Under the pieces are notes generated by a model. It was not told where the DNA came from, made no database searches, and saw only the letters and a program-made list of their open reading frames with translations. From Phoronis australis (lineage: Eukaryota > Phoronida > Phoronidae), in NCBI GenBank assembly GCA_002633005.1, contig NMRA01001045.1, positions 1 through 64,000 of the forward strand: a DNA stretch of 64,000 nt. Direction: 5' to 3'. Shown here piece after piece: positions 22,271-34,426 of the stretch (position 1 is the stretch's first letter; every line of letters starts with the position of its first letter). A program made the position numbers and the translations under genes.

Positions 22271-24260
22271 TCAAAAAATAAATGTGTGGCTCTTGGGACA
22301 CGAGAGATTTAAGGGATGAGTTGAAGGCGAGAAGGCGAGAACGAAAGCTTCTCCCTGCGTGTAATCGGTGAAACGCCTGTCCGGCTAGGACACGACGGAC
22401 GTCGTAGGCAATTGATCTATCGCCAGGATTATGACGGACGGCTTAATTAACCAATCAGAACGCAGCATTCTTGGCACACCTTCGTCTGCATTTCCAAACC
22501 GCCATTTTACCCGACAAACCACACGTAGTCGAGTTAAACTTACTAGTTTATAGCTCAAGAAATTGTCCGCTAAGAATTGGGAAACGGTGTTGATATGGCA
22601 TGTGTAGCACCGACAGCCGTTATGCTGCTCCAGAATAATATCCCGTCATTTTTGGCATGTCCTAAGCCGAAAAATGATGTTGAAAAGCGTAAACTATGGA
22701 TCAAACTGTACGGCCACAAGAGCAGCTGAATTTAGAGATGTTGCTTGATAACTGGAAGGCTATAATAAACACAAATATATTAGTTCCAAGATACGCACTT
22801 TTCAGCTTGGTGGCTATGGTGCAGGACTATCTCAGATTTTGACTCCCGAGTTTCCTATGTCTGGCTGCCTTTGTTTCGGCACCTGCTGGATCTCAGCACT
22901 CTAGCGGTAGTCCCCGGAAATTCTTGTTTTCAAGGACATTTTTATTTTATGTTCTTTTTTTATTTATTTCAACCTAATGGACATTATTTTGTTTCGTGTC
23001 AGGGGTACATTTTTGTTATTCATAAACCGTAGGCTGGCGTTCAACTGAACTTCTCTCCCGGTCAAAATTCAATCGGCACAGGGAAGGGCACTGGATTACT
23101 GCCGGAACTCAAAGCCTTGGTTGAGCTGTTGTCACTAAAAATAAACTGTTGAATTACTTTTTGACGCGTACCTCTAGTATACACTGTGTCTGTAGCCTCG
23201 GAGTTAGAGAGAGCTCATTTTGAAGTTGTTCAAACATGATATTTCGATTTATGAAGCTATAAAAAAGAATTTGAGTTATTTTTGTAAATGCCCTATTTTT
23301 GCAACTACCACACCAGACTTGTAATCTTTTGTAACCATACCACGACTTAGCGATCATGCTACATGTACCTTCAAAATTAAATGAAAGCTTCCTTTATGGA
23401 AAGAAACTACAAAAAATGCCAAGTTCATAAGAAGGTAGGCCCAATGTAAATGTCTTAATGGTGCAAACGGACAATTCCATGGGCTGCCGCAAGCAAAATG
23501 AAACAGCAAGAGCATGAAGCGTGAGGAAATATTGAGTTCAGTAACTAGGACCGGTAGCGGAAGAGGGAGGCTCAGACCCCAGATCGCAGCGAATCGTGTT
23601 CCTGTATTTTTCAGTCCACTGGTAGATTTTTTGAACAGAAGGTCCAACGGTCTTCATTCTTGGCCCCTGCAACTTTCGGGCCGCCTGTGCACATACAATC
23701 GCACTTTGCCCAATTCCACGAGGCAACATATGTTGGGCCCCCTTGTGGTTTCCTACATCCGCCATTGAATTCCAGACATTAATTTGACTTAGACACAGCC
23801 CTAGACCTACCGGAGCTAACTGTTTGCCAAAGACGAGATGAGTGTGTACCTGAGCTATGAATCTGAATTTTATTTTTTTATCAAAATATTTCGTTACAAG
23901 ATTAGAAAACCGTAAACAGTGCTATCGAATCGACCTAGTCAGAGACTATAATGCATGTGTTGTCTGTTATCTATAACCTACTCTACTCCAGGAGTACCAC
24001 CAGTTGTGACCTACTTTTCGTTTGGCGAAACTTAGCAGTCGACAGAATAAAAATATCGGTGAATCTTCACTGATTTTATTCGAAAGATCATGAAATCTAT
24101 GGAATCGTACAGATAATTCGTCTTTAAGGTACATACCCAGCTTTACATATCGTATCAGTGGCTCTGTCATTTGTCAGGTGAAGGTGGCCCGAGCCCGAGG
24201 CGGCCGAGGGGTTCTTCGGATTTTCGCTAGCTGTTCGAGCACTTATTTTTTCCTCGTCAC
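22271..24260. other. Probable insertion separating the SGNH halves
   Basis: About 2 kb without a recognised gene. It contains a minus-strand open frame of 75 codons at 23538-23765, starting MADVGNHKGAQHMLPRGIGQ with an ATGGCGG-type start context. I do not recognise it and it could be chance. A CCAATCAG box lies near 22450. Confidence 0.35.
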
Positions 24261-24261
24261 C

Positions 24262-24880
24262 TTTACAAATTTCCATATCATGAACGTAAGTTTCTCTGTT
24301 GAAAAATATCGCCTCTTGTAGTTTTCAAATAGTGCAAACACTCATCGATTCCACCAGGAACGTCGTTTAGCGACAGTGTATTTGCCTCTAACATCTCGTT
24401 CGATTGTCGGGTATCACGTGACTTTTTGCATAGGGGCGGAGCTTGCACTAGGTCAATTAACAAAAAAAGATGGAAAGAAACAAGGTGCGAGGCCAAGGCA
24501 TGGGCTTCGATGGAGGTGGAGTGGAGGTCATTCCCTCCGATCTGGAGAAAAACGAGGTTGGGAGGGGAACGAAGAAGGGAACGGGTGGCCGGTTGGATGG
24601 TCTTCGGGCCGAGAAGAAGGGTCCCGCCCGAGATGCCTAGGGACGAAATGGTGACCAGGGAAGGTCGGAAGCCGTAGTTTTGGAGGTAGCGGGCCTGTGG
24701 ACACGAAGTTGTGCAGCCAAAGAACGTACGAACTGCCAAGGATGAGAACATGGGGCGACATGAGGTATAACGTGGATGAAAAGGTTGATTAAAATCAAAA
24801 ACGTGACTTTCCTCCAAAAGGACGAAGAAAAGCAGGGGAAAGAGAAGTGGCAAAGCGTCGGTTCCACTTTCTCTTTTCTC
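24262..24880 (-). mobile_element. SGNH hydrolase N-terminal part (retroelement ORF)
   Basis: One minus-strand frame has HVLILGSSYVLWLHNFVSTG, whose Gly-Ser-Ser fits the block I nucleophile region of SGNH hydrolases. A shifted frame has PNLVFLQIGGNDLHSTS, whose Gly-Gly-Asn-Asp fits block III with the conserved Asn. Hydrolases of this kind are encoded by Ngaro-type elements and by ORF1 of some LINEs, and the DIRS-like RT downstream favours the first. A frameshift separates the two blocks, and the C-terminal block is displaced to 22120-22270. Because the enzyme's blocks are split and shifted, no active product is expected. Antisense frames of 83 and 92 codons over this region are shadows. Confidence 0.7.
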
Positions 24881-25139
24881 ATATACATTTCCTGTTAGGT
24901 GTTTTCAATTTTTTGTTCATGTTCTGTACTTTTCCTTTAAGCCCTTTAGGCAGTTCTTTTGTTTTGTTCCCTCTTTCAGGGCTATTCATTGTACACGCCG
25001 GTGGGCGTTTTGTCCATGCAAATCTTGCAGAGTCTTAGTTAGTTTTATCTATTTACGTCATAATGAATGACATTGTTCGCAATCCTCCTCTTGTTTTACT
25101 CTGCAACATAGCTCGTGGCGTACCCCGGGCAAAATAGTT
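24881..25139. other. No gene recognised
   Basis: T-rich DNA, nothing recognisable. Confidence 0.4.
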
Positions 25140-25330
25140 TACGATAAAAACTATTTTCCGAAAGTTTGATGATCGAACCGGCTAATGACGTCCAGTAGTG
25201 CGGGAGGTGAATACGGAAAATATTATTACATAGCCGTATTGCACTCGAATGATTCAACGCATATGGGACAAATATCGATGCAATGCTGTTTGTTGAACAT
25301 GCGATTATTACGTGTCCTCTTTAAAAATTA
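25140..25330 (-). repeat. Dispersed repeat H, copy 3 (5' part)
   Basis: AACTATTTTCCGAAA followed by TTTGATGATCGAACC is shared with 21003-21034. GTGCGGGAGGTGAATACGGAAA and GATTCAACGCATATGGGA read as the inverse of the start of copy 2 (about 58625-58705). Only this part of the element is present. Confidence 0.7.
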
Positions 25331-26099
25331 TATTTTCACGCAAGATGACGTCAGCTGCTGACTAGCTCAACCTTAAGGCAACGGCTCTCGAGTGAAGCGC
25401 GTTCGAATCCGACCTCGGGTTCTGCCAAAATGTTGTTCAACCCTGGTCGATTAACGAAATGTGTTATTCAACGTTTGTAATGGCCATGTCAGGCTAATTT
25501 TGTGATATAATGCGTTTTATTTCTCTATTCAAAATTTTTCAAGAAAACTTGTATTGAAAATGTAACAGTTGTATAATTTGGAAAGAACGTAACGCCTTAT
25601 TCATTCAATTTGTGAAAATATGGTTATGTATGACCTTATTGACAAATGAATAGTTGACTTAAAACTAAACTGCCGTTCAGAAACTCTCGTGACTATGATT
25701 TTAGTAAAATTTAGGAATTAATGAAGATACATTCATAGTCAAAATCATTACCAATTACATAACCCAATTTGGTATGATAAAAACGTTCAAAATAAAATCT
25801 TGGAAACTCTTACATATCTTAATGCTATTTTCGTTTTTGTTCTGTGCAACTTTATTTTTTTTCATAAAGATTGTCCAAATTTCTGACAACGCCTAATGCA
25901 AGAGGGACTTCTGTAGAACATTGTATAAAGCATAGTAACTGAACGTTTTATGTGCCGGAATACGATCAGCCATTTCCGAGATACGATGTTACGAAGTATT
26001 CTTGGGTCCAACGTAAACTTACATAATACAAAATAGTTTATGCCATTTATTCATGTTCTTGGTTTAAAGTTTGCCAAAAATAACAACTCAGGAAAATTG
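25331..26099. other. No gene recognised
   Basis: AT-rich DNA. A B-box-like GTTCGAATCC sits near 25408 (see findings). Confidence 0.4.
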
Positions 26100-26716
26100 C
26101 AACGATATAAGGATATACTGTACTTCAATTGGGGATATCGAGTTCTTTTGCATCGTCTACACGTTCATCTCATCGCTATTTTAATCATATCTTCATGCAA
26201 CACTGCATGAATTACCCTAGAATTGTGCTACTGCCGTCCATTTGCAGTCACCAAACAGTGTGTCCTACAGAACATGCTAAAAGCAAGTCAATGAGGTGAA
26301 AACCTGACTATAGTGTTTCAACTTTACAAACTCGACAAGTGGACACAATTTGGTGGACGAGTGAAGTCCCTTATCTTAAAATTGCGTAAACATTGGGATT
26401 CATTTTAGTTTTTATTAGATTATGCTGTGCAGAAGTCAGAAAACAAATGATGATAAACATTCCTTATTTTAAACGTGATTAAATCACGGAAATTTGTGAA
26501 TTTCAGAATTTCATTGGTGCGAAATAACCGAAGAATTATAGCATATGCCTTGACGCAAACAAGTCATCCAGAAACACGAAATTTGAGTATCCTTGTTACG
26601 ATTAGTAATGGTTTTTGGAAGAGTAACCAGAACAAAAGTTGCAAGATTAGGCTCTTTAGTACCGGCCTGAAACAACTATCCAGTTGTACTTAAACTTCTG
26701 TGATACATATACTTAC
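26100..26716. repeat. Segment shared with gene A intron 1
   Basis: Contains TTTTGCATCGTCTACACGTTC and an AATTTGGTGGACGAGTGAAG-like block, matching 15805-15960 in order. It lies directly downstream (minus strand) of the duplicated signal-peptide exon. Confidence 0.5.
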
Positions 26717-26809
26717 CAACAACACAAACCAGTGTCATAAATGTTACAATCATCAAAAAATGAAACTCAAGGAATGTCATAGTTCGTCTCAATTCGAATA
26801 AATCCTCAT
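26717..26809 (-). pseudogene. Duplicated signal-peptide exon of the kringle gene family
   Basis: The minus strand aligns with the gene A exon 16346-16439, including GAATTGAGA, CATTCCTT and the donor GTAAGT with phase 1. The ATG that aligns with gene A (26809) runs into an early stop because one base is missing after it. A later ATG at 26780 gives an intact hydrophobic leader of 21 residues (MTFLEFHFLMIVTF and onward) up to the donor. No kringle or PAN-like exon lies between it and 17.5 kb. It is therefore an orphan exon from a partly lost gene copy, or an alternative distant first exon of gene A. Confidence 0.55.
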
Positions 26810-27110
26810 GAAGTCATAAGACCCACAACTTGCTATCGGCAAAGCGGGATGACAGGCTCCAATTTATTTGTTTCTAGTATCACATAATGTCATTGTCAAA
26901 ACTATTGACGACGAGCTTGAAATAGATAAACAATGTGAGATTTAATGATTGACATTATGAAAGAATGTAAATGGCATGATCATAAAAAATTTATATTATA
27001 AATGGATAAACTTAGAGAATGTTACACCTGTGATCCTGGTCATGTATTTGATGTGGGAATTTTCCAAGTAAATGGAAGAAATTACTAACTGCAGCTGTTT
27101 TCAAAATAGG
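26810..27110. other. No gene recognised
   Basis: AT-rich spacer without motifs. Confidence 0.4.
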
Positions 27111-27114
27111 TACA

Positions 27115-27640
27115 CACACCCACAAATTGAAGGGATTAACCTTAGGTCAAATTGTAGGAAAATTTTGGAAAGGACACTTTGTTTTAAATTGCGAAAACGG
27201 CTGAGATTAATGAGGTTATTAGTAAGTCTCAAGCTGCAGTTGTAGCAATGCTTACCATGATACATGTAGGTCATGATTTTGAGTTTGATACTTTAATTAC
27301 TATATACATGTACGTAACGAATCAGAAAGGTAGATTTGTTGTGCGGTCCTATTTCAAAACTGCGTTTGATTGTATATATAGGAATGTATTGTTTTTAGCT
27401 GAGGCGCCAGAAGTCTGTGAGAGGAACGAACCAAATAATTCTATCCGTGTACTACTAAGTAAAAACTTTCGTTTGGCCGGATGATATTCACATATAAGCA
27501 TATACGGACTGTCCCAACACACTCAAACAGTGGGCATACTTATCACTATTTCTATTTATTTTTAATGGCTTGGAACAAGAAATAAAATATTCAGGTGATA
27601 ATGGGATATCTTTATACATATACATATACATATGCATATA
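27115..27640 (+). mobile_element. LINE reverse transcriptase fragment
   Basis: Plus-strand frames match the N-terminal half of a non-LTR RT domain. AEINEVISKSQA comes first, then YVTNQKGRFVVRSYFKTA directly before FDCIYRN, and much later FLFINGLEQEIKYSGDNG in another frame. This is the same order as in the LINE at 7.4 kb. The catalytic Asp in the DFxKAFD-type box is changed (SYFKTAFD), and frames are shifted. The element is truncated on both sides. An ATACAT microsatellite at about 27612-27640 follows. Confidence 0.7.
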
Positions 27641-28280
27641 AAAATTTACTTAATCAGTTAGTTATTCAATTATTTATTCACTATCAATGAGTAACATTAT
27701 CATACAAATCACAATACACGCACGCAACCATTCAATTGTCATTTACTAATGTAAGCAATTTTTCCATATATATCCAAATCTATCAAACCGACTCTGTGGG
27801 ATAATACTGTTTTAAAAAATTAACAAAATCATAAGTCGATGGTAAAGGGCCCCCAATCTTTGACAGTATATGTGAAATTTCGAAAGAATCAAAATTAAGT
27901 TTGTAGATGAATATGTGTTGTTGATTCCAAAAAGAACATTAACGTTCATTATTGTTTCATCGCTATCACTGATCAGAAGTAAAATTTAAAAGTATCTTCC
28001 CAGAAGGTTTTGTTGTAGCTATAATGTACAAATAAGGGCATCAAAGTTTCTGGTGTTTTTTCACAAAATGCAGGAGCAGAAAAATCCGAGACGCCTATTT
28101 TATAAAGATATCAAATTGCGCATAATAATCTATGAAATGCTCGATACTGAAACCATCTCATTTTAACATCTACAGAAAAAATAAAAACATTCAAGTATAG
28201 TGTTTTCCAACAAATTACTTATCTCAGAAATCCATTTATCCCGTGAGATCGGTTTTACACTCACATTACGAATAAATATA
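27641..28280. other. No gene recognised
   Basis: AT-rich DNA between a LINE piece and the Gypsy remnant. Confidence 0.45.
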
Positions 28281-31060
28281 TCATATTTTGATCTACACGG
28301 ATAAGCATAAGCATAAGCATAAATGAAAAATAACAACTAAATAAGCTAACGTCCCGTCTCATTCTCTCCCTTCCCCCAGCAGAAATATGCGTTCCGACAT
28401 TATTAACATATAATATGAAAACAAAAGTAAAGCAAAATGAACAATAATGGAAAACATTCGGTCTCCTCATACCACATACATCATAACGCAAATCCCACTT
28501 CCAACACGGCAACGCCTGGCGCGTGCAGCAGGAGAGAGGAATATAACTACAGTTCTACCAAGTCCCTGCCACCCAAGTTCGATTCACAGTTCTAATGGTT
28601 CCGGCACCATCTGCCGCTCACACTGAATATACATGTACACTGTTTCTCCGAGAGACAATACGATAAGGAACTGGACCAAATACATTCTCAATTTTATTCC
28701 TACAGGGGACCTTCTTATTAGCGGTCAATAACCTTCAATAGCCTTCTAATTGAAATCAAATTTTAATCAATGTATTATTATAATGTAATGTAAATAAAAG
28801 CGTTTTTTCTCTCTCTCTCCTACCCATGATACTGTTATATCTCAGAAATACCGTTGCACCTACCGAAAGTGATTGGACTAACACGGGTATCATTTCTAGC
28901 TTTATTCCTTTCATTCGAAGTGTCAGTAAAATACTGAACACGCTGCCAAGCGTCTTTCATTTTATCTGCTCTCCACTTTGAATACTCGTCTGTGCAACAA
29001 TCTGCGAAATTTTTGCATCATAACGCACGAAAAAATCCGAAGGTAATTTTGTTTCTCTCCCAAAAAAACAAGAAAAACGGAGAATATTTAGTAGTGCTGT
29101 GTGGAGTAGAATTATACATAACTAGAGATGCACATACTCCGGTCATTAACGCTTGCGATTAATTGGCAAAGTTTTGAACCGATTATGCAATGTGAGATTA
29201 AAACGCTCACATTGTGAATTTCCCTCAGGAGGATACTGGGTTGTACGGGATTTCTGAATGTCATATAATCTACACAACTGTTTGACCAGATCTTTTTCAA
29301 AATTCCAATCTTATCGATATAATGCCTGTCCGAAATACCGAACTTATCGAATCATTGCTCAGTCAAAGCCTTCGCAAAAGTCAGGGCATTGTGATTCCGT
29401 GTCACAGCAACCTGGGTTAACTTCGTGAATACGTCAGTTATGACTAAGACGTTTTCGCTACGGTCACTGGACGGCTCTACAACAGTAAAATCAACGGCTA
29501 ACATTTGCTTAGGTCTACAAGCAGTCAAGTGACTCATGATCGTCCTCGGTTTCTTTTATGGACCCATAGAAATTTGACACCTCGCGCATGATTTACAATA
29601 ATCTGCGACATCTTTCTGCATGCCTACTCAAAAGTGACGATTGTTAATCAGAGCAAATGTTCTCTCATACCCTTGGTGCCCAGCTGCATCATGCAGAGAC
29701 ACCAAAATTTCACTTCGTAGCGACTGCGGCACAATTAACATACAAACAATTTCATTATTAACTGTCAATACACTGTTTATGAACAGCTTCCCCTCTCTAA
29801 GTACAGATCATTCCAATATTTCTGTACACCGCTATGTGCAGTGTCACCAGGCTTACATTTTGCTCGCAAGCATTCCAACACGCCAACAAGAATACGGTGT
29901 AAATCTACTAATTTAGTGTTCGGTAGCGGGCAGGGAATGGCGACGAAGTGTCCAAGCCACTGCGTGTCGTAACAACACAAAGCAAAGCCTGACCGTGATC
30001 AGGACACACTATTCTTGACAGCGCGTCAGTGTCTACAAGTATATGTAAGTTTGACTTGTCAGCCTCGTACACAATCTGAAAATTATAATGCGCTTACTCA
30101 GAAACCCACCTCTGAGAGTATGCATCCAGCTTAACTGTAGACAAAGCCTATTTAACAGGGTTATTGTCTGTATAAACTGCAGACGGCAAACCGCCGTATA
30201 GGTAATCGTGAAACTTAGACGTTATGGCACTCTTAAAGCCAAAAACTCAGTTTATGTACAGAATAACGTTTTTCGGCTTCACTCAAACAACGACTCGCAA
30301 TGGCAATGGGTCCAAACCGATAACTCCTGATATAACACCGCACCTAACGATGTCATACTAGCGTCAATGTGCACAGATAATGGCTGCACTGGGCTACACG
30401 TACACAATTTCATGCGTTTAAGTTCGTCAAAAGCATACTGTTCTTTATCATCCCAAACAAACAGTCCATTGTGGGCATCAGAAGAGGTACGTTTACGACC
30501 ACTTACTCCATTTGTAAGTGCTTGAAGAGGATAAGCAATTGATGAAAAGTATTGAATAAAGTGACGGTAAAACTCTGAAAATTTTTACAAGTCTTTCACA
30601 CACTCTTGGGATAGACCCATCCAACAAAGCCGCTATCTTATCAGGATCACATACAACCCCTTGTTGAGAAACCACGTGACCCAAACACACAGTTTGCTGC
30701 TTAAACATTTCACATTTTGACGGCTTAAGTGAACTTCCCACGTTGAGGGCGGAATGTAACAGAGCAAGTCTCCAGTGAACAAAACGTGTGTATTTCACCT
30801 CGTTACGCATACATGCACATTTCAGTTCAGTTACACAGGATAACGCTCAATTCCATATGGGCAAAGGAGGTAAACACGAAACACCCTTCTCCGAAGCCTG
30901 TCACTAGCGTAGTGTCCGATACATACAAAAGCGCCACGTGACGAAGGCGCACTGAGACGCAACAATGTCAGCACAAGGATAAATGAACAATAACAACTAA
31001 ATAAGCATAACAATTAGCACACAGTTGCTTGCTTACGTCCCGTCAGACTTATGTAAGAAA
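28281..31060 (-). mobile_element. Decayed Gypsy-type LTR retrotransposon (pol)
   Basis: The minus-strand fragments keep the order of a Gypsy (Metaviridae) pol. The end of the RT comes first (KPSKCEMF and LGHVVSQQG, 30810-30493), then an RNase H core (SVHIDASMTSLGAVLY, about 30380). A zinc-binding segment near 29.6-29.7 kb keeps a Cys-x-x-Cys pair. The integrase core has AVDFTVVEPSSD and LVITDVFTKLTQ (29537-29352) and later YPPEGNSQCERFNLTLHN. A C-terminal GPY/F-like module has FGPVPYRIVS (about 28640). Stops and frameshifts occur throughout, and gag, protease and most of the RT are missing. AATAACAACTAAATAAGC occurs at both ends (about 28328 and 30989) with nearby GTCCCGTC, so the ends may be LTR remnants. 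Confidence 0.8.
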
Positions 31061-32239
31061 GTAAGTGTGCCATTCTACATCCTACTTTTCCATAATCCCG
31101 GATCATAACTTTTCTAGCTGTTCTATCATTTTTCTTTCCCCAAATAATTTTTAAATGACATTTTATAAACGCTTGGGAAGGAGAAGGGGGTGTGATAAAC
31201 GGATGTGTTAATTTTGATTAAAAAAAATAGTTTTTCCAACAGCAGCCTTCCAAGTGTCGTAAGAACACGTCTAGACAAGACATAGAATGTTTTATTTGTT
31301 TCCTTCCTTTATAATGGTAGTTGAAATTTGGAATTATTCCAAGTCTACGCTATACATGTATGTAATTCCCAATAGGGTAAAAGTTTCACTGACCCATCTT
31401 AAATTTGTTGGAGAGCATATGGTGGTCTCAGAGTGTTTCTTGGAACCAATCCATACGCTATTTCAGCGATTACTGACAGCTGCAAAGGACAGGTGTGAAA
31501 GTTGATCAAGCCTTTTAAGAATGATTCCATATAAAACCATATGAAAATGAAAAATCACTATATACTCAAAAATTCATATAGAACTAATACTTTGTGCATG
31601 TGTTGGGATGCTGGCCCAAAGTACACTGCTGCAATATTTGCATTCAATGACCTTTGGTTACCGAGATATGACCTATTTGGCTATAAAGTCATAATAAATT
31701 TTGCCTTTTTTCATGTCAGTAAAACTGCATTTTTTGAACGGCAAAAAATCAGACTTGGAAAACTGGTGACAAAGTTTAACATTAATGGTCATAAAGACTC
31801 ATGTAAGGTTAGTAAGAAAATGAAATTTGCAACTCATAGGTACAATTAAATTTCCAGCAGGGGAGAAAACTCTGAGACCACTTTTCAGGCCAGTCACAAG
31901 TGGCAAGATGTTGCTTAACCTGCCTTTTATATCGGAATATATTTGAAGTTGAAATTCTCTTTGTAGACACTTCTAAGATTGAACTTTGATAATTGCTTTT
32001 AAAAAAACTTGTCTCTTTTATATTTAATTTTAAACGTGGCCCTCGAATTTGGGCATTTTTGTGATGTGGCCTTGCTCTGACTGACAAGAGAGTTGAGGCT
32101 ACTCTTTTAGTTTAGAGATATCACCTAAAATATATGATATAATATCAACAATGAAATATCACAAAAACTTAAATTTTACTTTTGCGACCCCAATTTTCTA
32201 AAACACTGCATTCTTTGTTTAACTTTACCAATAGCACTT
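31061..32239. other. No gene recognised
   Basis: AT-rich DNA. A 102-codon plus-strand frame at 31541-31849 carries no motif and is not called. Confidence 0.4.
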
Positions 32240-34426
32240 TAGGGTTCGAGATTACATGCACTTCCTGTCACTGCAAAGAATATGGAGGAATTTCCTTCTT
32301 GTACATTTGGTCAATTTTCGTTACATACGTGTGATCGCGGAGGAAATGTGGCCTTCATTAGCTGTGTTAAAGACGTCAGAAGTCATCTGGGGTCGTGCAA
32401 AGCGCCACAGAAGTTTGAAAGTATATCGAAATTACAGCTGATACTTGCCAGAGCTGGAGATAGGAGGTTGGACTGGCAAACCAATGGAAATGCGCCGTTA
32501 TATATTTTACATCGACATGAGTTTGGACTTGGTTTTAGACAAAAACTGACGTGCTGTTATCACGAACACACAGAATATTGTCAGAGGGATAAACCAGGAA
32601 CAAGCAAAACAGGATCTGATGTCATCTCTCACCCCACACCAAGTTTTGGTTGTAATGGATTTTGCAATGAAGTTCATACCCATCAGTTTCCGTGAAGCGC
32701 AGTCCGACTGGTTAGGTAAAAAGGATCTCATGGCACGCGGCGGCTTGTATCACAAAGAAAGGTGAAAGCCATCAGGTAAAAATAAATCCTCAATTTGTAT
32801 TCAAGGTGTTACAAAGTAATTCTCAGATGTGCTCAATATTAAACAGAAAGCCAGTGATGAACAATGTTGTTGCCTTTACCTCTTTTTAGTACATTGATTT
32901 ACTGTAACAGTACAAGATACAGGGAGTGTGCACTTAATATCTAGTCTTTTTCTTGCCATTTCCCAACAAAAGCTTGACAGTGATGCATTATTTTTGTCTT
33001 AGTAGATTTTGGACACAAGCCTTCATTTTAACTGAAGCCATTGTGTACTTATGGATGATTTTCATATCTTTGTGAAGGGGAAATTTCCCCCTGCCTAGAA
33101 ATGTTTTGAAGGAGCTACTGATATAATAACCGTGTTGAGACGAACCATGTTTGAAGTTGAGTGGTGTGATTGGGTTTAGGTGGTAATAAGATATAATAAG
33201 GTAGTTATTTAAGCTAGCTGACCTATTTGAGTTTCATAATTATTGTATTTCAGGTACATACTTACATCCATACTCTAGATGCCTGCAAGCAAGACTTTTT
33301 CATTGTTTGCTGTTTAACGCTAGATGTGCTAAGGCAGGTGAAAGCTAGGGATCCACAAATAACGGAAGCTTTCGTACGCTCCGACAATGCCAATTGTTAC
33401 CATTCAGCCGCCCTTCTGATTCATTTGTTCTACATATCTGGTAACACCGGCATCTCCATTCTGCGTTACGACTTCAGTGAAAGTCAGAAGGGAAAAGACA
33501 TATGTTACAGGAAAATCGCACCCTTGAAGTACCATGCCAAGTACTTCGTCAATGAAGGCAACAACGTTCAAAATGCAGTCGACCTGAAACATGCACTAGA
33601 GTCTAGAGGAGGTGTCAAAGGCTGTTAGGTGTCCTGTAGTGTGAATGCCTCAAAGGTCCTTCCCAAGCACAGTATCCCAGGGATAAGTTTGCTGACAAAA
33701 TTTGAGTATTCCGCAGATGGCATTCGAGCATGGAAGGCCCATAGAGTAGGGTAGGGAAAACTTGTCATCAACAAGTCATGTAAACTGTTGCCTCTGAAAA
33801 GTCTTGACCTTGCAACACTCCAGTGTTTTACAACTCCAAGGGTGGAGTCGCGGATGGTATCCCATGAACGTCATACGAAGTTCACATGCACACACTATGG
33901 GTGCTCGAAATCTTTTCCTACAGATGCTTAGCTAAATGAGCACTTGGACGTTGGTGCTCATTCATCATCCCTCCAGAACGATACTCAGTTCGACCACATT
34001 TCAAGACAATCTGAGATTTTATCTACTACCACAGCTGTATCATCACCTGAGTTGTCTGCCGTTTACGTTGTTGATCTAGTCGCCGCAGGATTGGGCCCTG
34101 AAAAGTACTAGAAAAGCGGTCCGCTTCTCTGAGAAGGTAAAGACTTAACCCAGTGATATATTTTCTGAAGGTGAACAGTTAGGCAGAAAACAACAGCCAG
34201 CTGAGGTTGTAAAGATGATGCGAGAATCCAGGAATAAGCAAAGAAAAGATTTCTCCTCTGAAGAGTGGCTGTCGGAGTTGCAAATTGCTGGATTTTTCCC
34301 CGTATGGTTGCCGCGTCTCCAATCGGAAAAATTCAGAATATTGAAGATGCTGATGCTGCTGCTGCCCACGAGTTTGCCTCAATGAATGAGTTAAGGCTTG
34401 AAGTCATGAATGAGTTATCATCATAA
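32240..34426 (+). pseudogene. Decayed intron-bearing gene of an uncharacterised C2H2-finger family
   Basis: The first part (to 32775) has VLVVMDFAMKFIPISFREAQ and, one frame on, WHAAACITKKGESHQ. A canonical intron follows (GTAAAA at 32776, TTTCAG at 33251-33253). The next exon continues in phase with VHTYIHTLDACKQDFF, AFVRSDNANCYHSAALL, YDFSESQKGKDICYRKIAPL and ESRGGVKGC. Further on come SVNASKVLPKHSIPG, a C2H2 finger (CTHYGCSKSFP and later EHLDVGAH), KAVRFSEKVK, EEWLSELQIAGFF, and a Met-Ala-rich end with TAA at 34426. I recognise this as a multi-copy family of invertebrate proteins with no established function. Several frameshifts and stops make this copy a pseudogene. The retained intron argues against a retrocopy. 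AATAAA lies at 34797-34802. Confidence 0.65.

Noticed and set aside
24376-24677. Plus-strand frames of 83 and 92 codons
   Set aside because: They are antisense to SGNH hydrolase coding blocks and are explained as shadows.
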